Origin: Paraglaciecola algarum
Lineage (GTDB): Bacteria > Pseudomonadota > Gammaproteobacteria > Enterobacterales > Alteromonadaceae
Length of the DNA stretch: 64,000 bases
Assembly (NCBI RefSeq): GCF_021532655.1
Contig: NZ_JAKGAS010000005.1
Span: 62,001 to 126,000, forward strand
Direction of reading: 5' to 3'
A program made the position numbers and the translations under genes. This document shows positions 8,879-15,135 of this stretch, piece by piece. The notes under the pieces are model-generated. The model saw only the letters and a program-made list of their open reading frames with translations, had not been told where the DNA came from and did no database searches. Position 1 is the stretch's first letter, and each line of letters opens with the position of its first letter.

Positions 8879-10051
8879 ATGTACAAAATTAAAACCTTTA
8901 ACCAAATTTCTGTAAAAGGCTTAGACCGTTTTGGTCGCGACAAATATGAAGTGGGTTCCGACATAGGTCACCCTGATGCCATTTTATTACGCAGCCACAA
9001 ATTGCATAACGAAGTATTGCCTGATTCAGTTTTAGCCATTGCACGAGCAGGTGCTGGGGTCAATAACGTGCCAGTAGACGACTACAGCAAAAAAGGCATA
9101 GTGGTATTTAATACTCCTGGTGCCAATGCTAACGCAGTAAAAGAACTAGTTTTAGCCGGTATGTTATTAAGTTCTCGTGGAATCAAAAATGGTATCGATC
9201 ACGTAAAAACCTTACATGATATTAGTGATGCTGCTGAATTACATAAAACCTTAGAAGCTCAAAAGAAACAATTTGCTGGTCAAGAGCTTAAAGGTAAAAC
9301 TTTAGGCATTATTGGTTTAGGTGCCATTGGCTCTTTAGTGGCAGATATGGCTCTAGCTCTAGGTATGAACGTGGTAGGTTACGATCCAGCTTTGTCTATT
9401 GAAGCGGCATGGCGTTTATCGAGCGATGTGCAACGTGCTGAAAACATGCATGCTTTGTTAGCCCGTTGTGACTACGTAAGTCTTCATGTTCCGGCTATTA
9501 AGCCTACCTTAAATATGATTAATGAAGATGCACTCGCCCAAGCTAAACCTGGCTTAGTGTTAGTTAACTTTGCTCGTGAATCCATTGTTGATCCAAACGC
9601 TATTGCTAAAGCGCTGGACAAAGGCCAGTTACGTACTTATGTGTGTGACTTCCCTGAGCCAATCTTCTATGGAAGAGATGATGTAATAGCCATGCCGCAC
9701 ATAGGTGCATCTACAGCAGAAGCTGAAGAAAACTGTGCGATTATGGCAGCCGATCAAATAATGGACTTTCTTGAAAATGGCAACATTAAAAATTCAGTAA
9801 ACTTTCCTGCGGCAGCCATGCCCAGAGTAGAAGGCCAACGTATTGTTTTTACTAACGAAAACGTACCTAAAGTATTAGGCAGCGTATTATCTGTATTAGC
9901 CGATCACAACGTGAACGTATTAGACATGATGAACAAAAGCCGTGGCGATTTAGCCTACAACATACTTGACGTTGAACAAATGGATAATGGTCACGTAATT
10001 GATGCTATCAAAAACATCGAACATGTAACAACAGTGCGATTAATTGACTAA
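8879..10051 (+). CDS. serA: D-3-phosphoglycerate dehydrogenase
   Basis: A 390-residue NAD-dependent dehydrogenase for the first committed step of serine synthesis. Order of elements: a short N-terminal catalytic segment, the Rossmann motif 'GIIGLGAIGSLVADMA' at ~142-157, catalytic Arg in 'NFARESIVD', Glu in 'DFPEPIF', His in 'MPHIGASTAEAEENCA', and a C-terminal ACT-like regulatory domain from ~320 ('NENVPKVLGSVLSVLADHN'). The ACT domain implies serine feedback control. The start ATG has AAGGA eight bases upstream. The preceding gene is serC and the gene ends at a strong terminator. Confidence 0.93.
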   Translation: MYKIKTFNQISVKGLDRFGRDKYEVGSDIGHPDAILLRSHKLHNEVLPDSVLAIARAGAGVNNVPVDDYSKKGIVVFNTPGANANAVKELVLAGMLLSSRGIKNGIDHVKTLHDISDAAELHKTLEAQKKQFAGQELKGKTLGIIGLGAIGSLVADMALALGMNVVGYDPALSIEAAWRLSSDVQRAENMHALLARCDYVSLHVPAIKPTLNMINEDALAQAKPGLVLVNFARESIVDPNAIAKALDKGQLRTYVCDFPEPIFYGRDDVIAMPHIGASTAEAEENCAIMAADQIMDFLENGNIKNSVNFPAAAMPRVEGQRIVFTNENVPKVLGSVLSVLADHNVNVLDMMNKSRGDLAYNILDVEQMDNGHVIDAIKNIEHVTTVRLID

Positions 10052-10067
10052 TTATTTTTAAAAGATT

Positions 10068-10102
10068 AAAGCCTAATCAAAATTTTTTGATTAGGCTTTT
10101 TT
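10068..10102 (+). terminator. Rho-independent terminator after serC-serA
   Basis: A 15-bp stem, AAAGCCTAATCAAAA paired with TTTTGATTAGGCTTT, with a 2-base spacer and a run of T's after it, 17 bp behind the serA stop codon. Confidence 0.88.
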
Positions 10103-10184
10103 GTATAAGCAGCTCAATTTACCTTGTACTTACTTTACTAAATTCGTAAGCTCAAAAAACTTTATAACTGATAGTAATTAGTCC

Positions 10185-11168
10185 ATGCAGGCAGTATTTT
10201 TAGATCAACAAACCTTTAATCCAAACATTTCACTACAAGCCATTGAAAAACAAGTAGATATGTTAACTTGTTTTGCCGTTACATCAGCTGACCAAGTCGT
10301 AGAGCGCTGCAAAAACGCCGACATTATTATTACCAATAAAGTGGTTTTGAACGCGGACATACTTAAACAGTTACCCAAACTACAACTCATATGTATTTCC
10401 GCAACAGGCACCAACAATGTTGATCTTAAAGCTGCAAAAAAATTAGGTATTGTGGTATGTAATGTTAGTGGTTATTCAACTCCAAGTGTAAGCCAATATG
10501 TGTTTGCCCAGATGCTTGAGTATTATAACCAAACCAGTCATCACAATCACAATACCACTCAGGAAAAATGGCAAAATAGTGACACCTTTTGTTATCACGG
10601 CAATGGCTTTAGTGAGCTTGCGGGAAAAACTCTTGGCATAGTGGGTTATGGCAACTTAGGCCAAGCAGTGGCCAAAATTGCCGACGCTTTTGGTATGCAG
10701 GTATTAATTTCTGAAAGGCCAAATGCCGATACTATTCGCCCTGGTAGAAGTAGCCTTGAGCAAGTTTTATCACATGCTGATGTGGTGTCATTACATTGCC
10801 CACAAACCCCTGAGACTGAAAACCTAATCAATAGCCAAACACTTGCTAAAATGAAACCCTCAGCCATGTTAATCAACACAGCCCGAGGGCCAGTGGTCAA
10901 TAGTCAAGACTTATTCGTAGCCTTACAAAACAAACAAATCGCCTATGCAGTATTAGATGTATTAGAAGTTGAGCCACCGCCAGCAGATCATGTATTACTA
11001 CAAGCTATCTCCGAGAAACAATCAGCGACACCACTAGATAACTTAAAAATCACCGCTCACATTGCCTGGGGCAGCATAGAAGCCCAACAAAGGTTGTTAA
11101 ATTTAATAGCAGATAATATTGCTGAGTTTAAATCAGGTGGGCAACTCAATAGAGTTGAAGGCGTTTAA
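10185..11168 (+). CDS. D-2-hydroxyacid dehydrogenase (glycerate/hydroxypyruvate type)
   Basis: 327 residues of the D-isomer 2-hydroxyacid dehydrogenase family, without an ACT domain. The nucleotide-binding motif is 'GIVGYGNLGQAVAKIA' at ~150. The catalytic Arg lies in 'INTARGPVV', Glu in 'LDVLEVEPPP', and the His that acts as general acid in 'ITAHIAWGS'. The tail 'AHIAWGSIEAQQRL' is typical of hydroxypyruvate reductase/glycerate dehydrogenase (HprA-like), which would interconvert glycerate and hydroxypyruvate. It lies behind its own 80-bp gap after the serA terminator, so it is a separate transcription unit. A small hydrolase gene follows 25 bp later. Confidence 0.85.
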   Translation: MQAVFLDQQTFNPNISLQAIEKQVDMLTCFAVTSADQVVERCKNADIIITNKVVLNADILKQLPKLQLICISATGTNNVDLKAAKKLGIVVCNVSGYSTPSVSQYVFAQMLEYYNQTSHHNHNTTQEKWQNSDTFCYHGNGFSELAGKTLGIVGYGNLGQAVAKIADAFGMQVLISERPNADTIRPGRSSLEQVLSHADVVSLHCPQTPETENLINSQTLAKMKPSAMLINTARGPVVNSQDLFVALQNKQIAYAVLDVLEVEPPPADHVLLQAISEKQSATPLDNLKITAHIAWGSIEAQQRLLNLIADNIAEFKSGGQLNRVEGV

Positions 11169-11193
11169 ATTGATCATTATTTGGTACTAAAGA

Positions 11194-11736
11194 ATGTCTC
11201 TAATTCTAGTGTCTGATGTGTTTGGGAGCACGCCAGCATTATTAAAACTTAAAGAGCAGCTAAACGCTGACCTCATAATCGATCCTTATCTAGGACAGAG
11301 CATGGGGTTTAAAGATGAATCAGCAGCATATACACATTTTATGGAAGAGGTGGGGCTCGAAGAGTATGTGTCAAACCTAATAAAAATACTGGATTCAATC
11401 AAGGAACAAACTACCTTAATTGGTTTCAGCGTTGGAGCAACGGCAATCTGGAAGTTATCACAGGATTCTGAACACAATATTAAACAAGCGCTTTGTTATT
11501 ACGGTTCACAAATTAGAAACTTCACAACAATTCCCCCAAGTTTTACAACCCATCTAGTGTTCCCCAAAAGTGAACCTCACTTTGATGTTTGCAAGCTAAA
11601 CCAACAACTTTCAAATAAAGAAAACGTCACAACTACCCAAGTCGACTACCTACATGGCTTTATGAACTTCCATTCCAAAAACTTCAACAAAACAGGTTAC
11701 GAAGAACAATTGGAGTTTTTACTAAAAGCCCTTTAG
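11194..11736 (+). CDS. Dienelactone-hydrolase-like alpha/beta hydrolase
   Basis: A 180-residue single-domain alpha/beta hydrolase. The nucleophile elbow is 'LIGFSVGATAIWKL' (GxSxG, Ser near residue 89). A later Asp/Glu region 'FPKSEPHFDV' and the His of 'YLHGFMNFHS' complete a plausible triad. It lies 25 bp after the D-2-hydroxyacid dehydrogenase on the same strand, probably the same transcript. It is shorter than typical dienelactone hydrolases (~230-240), matching the small cytosolic DLH-like subgroup. The substrate is unknown. Confidence 0.7.
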   Translation: MSLILVSDVFGSTPALLKLKEQLNADLIIDPYLGQSMGFKDESAAYTHFMEEVGLEEYVSNLIKILDSIKEQTTLIGFSVGATAIWKLSQDSEHNIKQALCYYGSQIRNFTTIPPSFTTHLVFPKSEPHFDVCKLNQQLSNKENVTTTQVDYLHGFMNFHSKNFNKTGYEEQLEFLLKAL

Positions 11737-12110
11737 CTATAGATAGAATGGAGTATCGAAATTACAGATATATTGGATATTTTGATATCATTAAAGAGTG
11801 TTCGATTCCCGTTAAATCGGCGTTTATTTTCAATCAGACCACAAGTTAAGCGTAAGGTTCTGAACTCCCCTCAAGTGCTATTTTTTTGAATTTTCCAATC
11901 TTCGTAGCCAAAACGACAAAGGTCTGGCTTCCAAAGAACAAGTCAATAAAATTTGACTACGCTAGTATTTTATTTTCTATTGCAAACAGCGCAATAAAAC
12001 TGCCAAACTGGGTTCACAATTTATTGAGGTGTTATGTTTCAATTGATATCGCATGACTGGATTGTGTTTTCATAGATTTATAGCACTCGAAAAAATAAGG
12101 TATTTTTGAA
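11737..12110. other. 374-bp gap without recognisable gene
   Basis: No open frame with a credible start and composition was found on either strand. There is a short hairpin (ATTGC...GCAAT near 11980) and an AAGG ribosome site for the next gene. A tRNA-like string GTTCGATTCCC near 11798 has no supporting stems. Confidence 0.5.
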
Positions 12111-12386
12111 ATGCAATTTTTTGCGATATTTTTGTTATTTATTAGTATGTCCGCAATAGCTCAGGACACTAGCCGTGTGAGCAATATAAAGTGTAAAGGA
12201 GGTTGGATTTCCACTGGCACAAGTAAATTAGAAGTAATTTCGTATTGTGGTCAACCTAAGTATACGGATGTTACTTCTGGGGCTAATACGGTAAAAACTG
12301 AAGATTTACTTTATACCATCAAACACAAAGATTACATTATCTCATTTCGCAATGGCAAAGTTGTGCGTTTAGGGGCTGTCAAATAG
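12111..12386 (+). CDS. DUF2845-like small secreted protein
   Basis: A 91-residue protein. Residues 1-17 are a signal peptide (FFAIFLLFISMSAIA), so the mature form is periplasmic. The pattern 'GWISTGTSKLEVISYCGQP' followed by 'KHKDYIISFRNGKVVRL' matches the DUF2845 consensus (G-x-S-x-x-EV-x-x-x-CG-x-P, then a strand ending in F-x-x-G-x-V). There are two Cys in the mature part. The function of the family is unknown. The start ATG has AAGG ten bases upstream. It stands alone at the left edge of a repeat-bearing accessory patch. Confidence 0.7.
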   Translation: MQFFAIFLLFISMSAIAQDTSRVSNIKCKGGWISTGTSKLEVISYCGQPKYTDVTSGANTVKTEDLLYTIKHKDYIISFRNGKVVRLGAVK

Positions 12387-12430
12387 AAAATAACATAAAC
12401 ATCCGTTGCTTGTTATGCGAGCAACATAAT

Positions 12431-12800
12431 CGAGTAGCCGGAGGTTTCTAAACTCCAGCTCCCACAACAACGTGCATGCGGCTCCGCATATTACTAAAAG
12501 GATTTAGGAGGTAGAGTGAAGCTGGATGCCAAAGCCGAAGGTGTTTCACTTAGAATAGTGAAGCGCAATCCAACCGTCACGTAGTGAATAAAGCCCTTCG
12601 GATTTTAAGTAATCAAGCGATAATGCCTGATTGAATCCCAGTGTTTTAGCAATTGGCCACGATCTTTTATTGGTGATCCCACATGCAACTGCGCATTGAC
12701 ATAATGGGAGTGTCCATATTTGTCTTGGTAAATTTGTTGTAGAAAAAGGTAAAAGCTAAAAAACGGAGAGGCCGTATGTTGATTTTGTTTGATTTGTCAT
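12431..12800. other. Possible decayed mobile-element remnant
   Basis: No intact gene. The stretch starts with GTAGCCGGAGGTTTCTAAAC and continues with an 'AGCTCCCACAACA' block and 'GCATGCGGCTCCGCAT', a strong small hairpin. A diverged copy of the first ~35 bases recurs at 13376. The layout looks like the end of a dispersed element (a group II intron or IS remnant is possible), but no reverse transcriptase or transposase residue pattern can be read on either strand. Confidence 0.3.
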
Positions 12801-12829
12801 CGTGAAACCTATTCAGGCTTCACCTAGCA

Positions 12830-13006
12830 ACGTGTTTTTTATATTAATTTTAGCCTAGCTCTGGGTCTAGGAGTAGGAGTAGAAACTGCAATTTCCCAAT
12901 ACTTTGATGATTCCACAAATGCATTCGATTTTTATAAACCCGTTTTATTGCTTTAGTCACTTTTGTTGTTTTATCTATTTATAGCGTTGTAAAATATAAA
13001 AAATAA
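12830..13006 (+). pseudogene. Frameshifted 5'-truncated membrane-protein remnant
   Basis: No start codon exists, but one frame reads 'SLALGLGVGVETAISQYF' then 'DDSTNAFDFYKPVLLL' and stops at TAG 12954. The next frame over continues with 'ALVTFVVLSIYSVVKYKK' and stops at TAA 13004. Joined, these give a continuous hydrophobic small-membrane-protein C-terminus, so one indel near 12940-12950 probably broke the gene, and its 5' part is lost against the remnant at 12.43-12.8 kb. The family is unknown. Confidence 0.5.
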
Positions 13007-13062
13007 AATTAGTGAAAGTACGTATAACAAAAACATCATGGTGAGAATTAGTCAGGAAGTAT

Positions 13063-13374
13063 ATGGAAATAATAAGAAGTAAAGAATTTACGGCATCTAG
13101 AGCTTGGGGTGCAAAAGATATCTCAAATATGAACGGCATTACCACTCGTTTGCATTGGACAGATCAGCCTTATAAATGGCACATCAATGATGGTGAAGAG
13201 GTATTTGCTGTTTTAGATGGTATTGTTGAAATGTTCTATAAAGAAAATAATCTTGAAAAATCAACAATACTAAATGCTGGCGATATATTTTACGCTTCTA
13301 TAGGTACTGAGCATGTTGCTCACCCTAAAGGTGAAGCTAGAGTCCTAGTAATTGAATCAGAAGGTAGCGTATAG
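13063..13374 (+). CDS. Small single-domain cupin
   Basis: A 103-residue cytosolic cupin. The beta-barrel pattern is visible: cupin motif 1 around 'WHINDGEEVFAVLDGIVEMF' (Gly/His/Glu metal-ligand region, slightly degenerate) and motif 2 around 'LNAGDIFYASIGTEHVAHP' (His near residue 88). The start ATG has AGGA seven bases before it. Such proteins bind a metal and a small ligand; the role here is unknown. The gene is bracketed by two related repeat sequences (12431 and 13376), so it may have arrived with them. Confidence 0.75.
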   Translation: MEIIRSKEFTASRAWGAKDISNMNGITTRLHWTDQPYKWHINDGEEVFAVLDGIVEMFYKENNLEKSTILNAGDIFYASIGTEHVAHPKGEARVLVIESEGSV

Positions 13375-13375
13375 T

Positions 13376-13404
13376 CGGGTAGCTGCAGGTCTCCTTCAGC
13401 CCCC
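13376..13404 (+). repeat. Diverged second copy of the 12431 repeat
   Basis: GGGTAGCTGCAGGTCTCC followed by TTCAGCCCCCACAACAG aligns with GAGTAGCCGGAGGTTTCT... AGCTCCCACAACA at 12433-12470. The two copies are in direct orientation about 945 bp apart and enclose the remnant and the cupin gene. Confidence 0.4.
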
Positions 13405-13546
13405 ACAACAGTTCCCCTAATAAAACAAAAGCCCAAAATAGAAAATACAAGATAAGAATAAAAAATCACTCTAAAGCCTCGTTAAATTATCGCTATCGGT
13501 GTCTTTGTTTTTAGTGGCAACGCCATGCTTTTGATTTACTCGCGTC

Positions 13547-13671
13547 TCCAAGTTCTCCGAGCAACACTGGCAAATATAGGACAAATTACCAGGATGTAAT
13601 TTGAGCAATGCCTGTCGGGAACAGATTATTGCGGCCTATATTTGGCAAGTCGCGCAGGTATAAGAACTTGG
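13547..13671. repeat. Nested inverted repeat (three-tier stem)
   Basis: Outer arms CCAAGTTCT / AGAACTTGG (13548 and 13663), next arms CAAATATAGG (13571-13580) / CCTATATTTG (13635-13644), and an inner ACAAATTAC / GTAATTTG-like pair. The tiers are concentric, so the region can fold into one long hairpin or cruciform. No coding frame uses it. Confidence 0.6.
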
Positions 13672-13691
13672 ATTTAGCGCGGCATTTTTTG

Positions 13692-13723
13692 TTTACTTTT
13701 TGCTGCTGTTGGCAAAAAGTAAA
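13692..13723. repeat. 12-bp perfect hairpin
   Basis: TTTACTTTTTGC (13692-13703) pairs exactly with GCAAAAAGTAAA (13712-13723), loop of 8. The T/A-rich arms could also act as a terminator. It belongs to a string of dispersed-repeat sequence running from 13547 to 13918. Confidence 0.6.
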
Positions 13724-13767
13724 TCGAGCCGCAGGATGCGGTTTGAACAAAAGCCATGGATGGCGGT

Positions 13768-13918
13768 GAGCGCAGCTTATAAGTGGGCGTAGCCCATGTC
13801 TTTAGTGAACGCAGTGAATAATCCCAGTGTGCGCAGCACATAAGTGAGCGCAGTGAATAATCCCAATAAGCGAAGCTCATAAAGTGGCGCAGCCATTTAA
13901 GCAGTGGCAATGCCACTA
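13768..13918. repeat. Tandem array of mini-palindromes and direct repeats
   Basis: A direct repeat of 25 bases (AGTGAACGCAGTGAATAATC... and AGTGAGCGCAGTGAATAATC..., at 13804 and 13843, period 39) is interleaved with short GC-rich hairpins such as GGGCGTAGCCC, TGTGCGCAGCACA, TGGCGCAGCCA and AGTGGCAATGCCACT. An 80-codon open frame on the minus strand across it is repeat-derived and not a credible gene. Confidence 0.65.
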
Positions 13919-13923
13919 CCCCA

Positions 13924-14295
13924 TCAAAATCGTGTTTTTAAAAATTTAGTCATATATGGCTTGATTAGAACATCTAGTTCGGCGGCTTGTTCTTTTGACG
14001 CCTTACTAGGGTTTATTGGCTCAATTTCCCCTGCTACCACAGCAAGTTCAATCAATACTTGTCTGGCAATGTCTTGACGATCTAACCCTCTGGAATAAAT
14101 CGTTAGCTGATTTGTGCTATCAGAATAAATTACAGGCTGATCAACTTTAGTTTTACTAAAAACTTTAGCACTGAGTACTACAGCCTTAATGGGCTGAGTC
14201 CAACCTTTAGGAACATACTTAAATAATAAGGTAATTTCTTTTTTAGTTAAGGCATGAAAAAGTTCATTACTGAACTTGCCAATCACAAATTTCAT
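13924..14295 (-). CDS. Conserved-looking hypothetical protein, 123 aa
   Basis: Not recognised. The ATG at 14295 has a GAGG site eight bases upstream. The protein is soluble and mixed alpha/beta with no signal peptide or Cys. Features: 'ALTKKEITLLFKYVPKGW' near residue 15, a strand-rich middle ('PVIYSDSTNQLTIYSRG') and a helical segment 'RQDIARQVLIELAVVAGE' at ~75-92. It has coding-like composition and stands between the repeat island and the RHH/Lys-rich gene pair, divergent from the latter. No function can be assigned. Confidence 0.55.
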   Translation of the reverse strand: MKFVIGKFSNELFHALTKKEITLLFKYVPKGWTQPIKAVVLSAKVFSKTKVDQPVIYSDSTNQLTIYSRGLDRQDIARQVLIELAVVAGEIEPINPSKASKEQAAELDVLIKPYMTKFLKTRF

Positions 14296-14621
14296 TTAGC
14301 TAACCTCAGTTGCGGGTAAGAAATCTCGATTGAGTTTATTTTTATATTATAATTCATAGTGTTAGATCGTATTTAAGTTTATCTATATTGTTTGAAACGC
14401 AAGGAAGAGCAGAAATTTGTGCTTCTATAAAGGCATCATTTCGTCTTGTGGGTTAGTATAAGTTAATTCCTGTGAAAAAATTTACAATATCCCGTAAAGA
14501 AACAGCACAGTAACCAACACATATATCAGATGTATATACATTTGATATCTTGCAGATATATGTTAACCTGTATTTACTGTGAATACAGTGATGGGTTACA
14601 TGTCATTTTTTGGAGATGATT
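14296..14621. other. Intergenic promoter region between divergent small genes
   Basis: 326 bp with no gene. It holds an ATATATC...GATATAT inverted repeat (14521-14527 and 14555-14561) and the palindrome listed at 14568, just before the RHH gene. Promoters for both divergent genes must be here. Confidence 0.5.
14568..14588. promoter_or_regulatory. Candidate operator of the RHH gene
   Basis: CTGTATT-TACTGTG-AATACAG: perfect 7-bp arms with a 7-bp spacer, ending 33 bp before the GTG start of the RHH gene. Short RHH regulators commonly bind such inverted repeats in their own promoters, so autoregulation is a reasonable inference. Confidence 0.45.
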
Positions 14622-14789
14622 GTGGAAAATAAAAAATCAAAGAAAAAGAATAGCCAACTCATTATTCGTATTAACGATCTAGAAAGAGTTGAGTTTGTAG
14701 AGCTTTGTGAAGAGCTTGATACAAGTGCAGCTCGAGAAGTACGTCGCTTTATTCGCAGTTTTATAGCTGAACATAAGCAAGCTAATTAG
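14622..14789 (+). CDS. Ribbon-helix-helix (CopG/Arc-like) small DNA-binding protein
   Basis: A 55-residue gene. The GTG at 14622 has GGAG six bases upstream; the in-frame ATG at 14616 abuts that site and is unlikely to be used. The sequence starts with a Lys-rich tail, then the strand 'SQLIIRIND', helix A 'LERVEFVELCEELD' and helix B 'TSAAREVRRFIRSFIAEHK'. This strand-helix-helix layout with an 'S/T-AAREVRRFI' second helix is typical of RHH proteins such as CopG/Arc or antitoxins. No toxin-like gene follows; the next gene, 45 bp downstream, encodes a 37-residue lysine-rich peptide. Dimeric DNA binding at the upstream palindrome is inferred. Confidence 0.72.
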   Translation: MENKKSKKKNSQLIIRINDLERVEFVELCEELDTSAAREVRRFIRSFIAEHKQAN

Positions 14790-14834
14790 CTGATATGTAG
14801 CGGCTTTTTTTAAAATAATATTGGAGATATTTTC

Positions 14835-14948
14835 ATGGCTAAAGCTAAAAAAACACTTAAACAAAAAATCAAATCAAGCAAAGCTAAAATTGCTAAGCAA
14901 AAAAACAAACTAGCTAAACTTAAGAAGCAACTTAAAAAAGCTAAGTAA
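14835..14948 (+). CDS. 37-residue lysine-rich micropeptide
   Basis: ATG at 14835 with TTGGAG nine bases upstream, open to the TAA at 14946, directly before a strong terminator. The peptide has 17 Lys in 37 residues, no acidic residues and no aromatics; the rest is Ala, Leu, Ile, Gln, Ser, Asn, Thr. Repeated Lys/Ala/Leu units (KAKKTLKQKIK, KAKIAKQKNKLAKLKKQLKK) would form a strongly basic amphipathic helix. Such a peptide could bind nucleic acid, polyphosphate or membranes. It resembles the Lys/Ala-rich tails of histone-like proteins, but it is freestanding. Coding status rests on the ribosome site, the clean frame and the paired RHH gene. Confidence 0.6.
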   Translation: MAKAKKTLKQKIKSSKAKIAKQKNKLAKLKKQLKKAK

Positions 14949-14954
14949 GTTTTT

Positions 14955-14995
14955 ACGCTAGTGAGACCACTCCATGGTCTCACTAGCGTGTTTTT
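14955..14995 (+). terminator. Strong terminator after the RHH/Lys-rich pair
   Basis: A perfect 14-bp stem, ACGCTAGTGAGACC / GGTCTCACTAGCGT, 7-base loop, followed by GTTTTT, six bases behind the micropeptide stop codon. It closes a two-gene unit starting near 14600. Confidence 0.92.
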
Positions 14996-15135
14996 GTAAT
15001 CCATTCCACTGTGCTTTTACCAACTGTATTCAGTTAATAAATATTCGCCATTTACCTACAATTATTTACCCAAAACTCATATTTGTTATCCTCAAATTAA
15101 AATTTAGGATATATTAAATACCTTAGCATTAGTGA

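Noticed and set aside
11790..11815. tRNA-like TTCGATTCCC string
   Set aside because: No acceptor, D or anticodon stems can be formed around it.
12395..13030. Possible integron attC sites (GTTATGC at 12412, TATAACAA at 13022)
   Set aside because: No core/inverse-core pair at proper distance and no integrase; the match is too short.
13674..13916. 80-codon minus-strand open frame
   Set aside because: It lies wholly in the repeat island; the translated repeats (WDYSLRSL twice) reflect the DNA repeat.
14622..14948. Classical toxin-antitoxin pair
   Set aside because: The second product is a 37-residue basic peptide with no known toxin fold; RHH alone does not establish a TA system.
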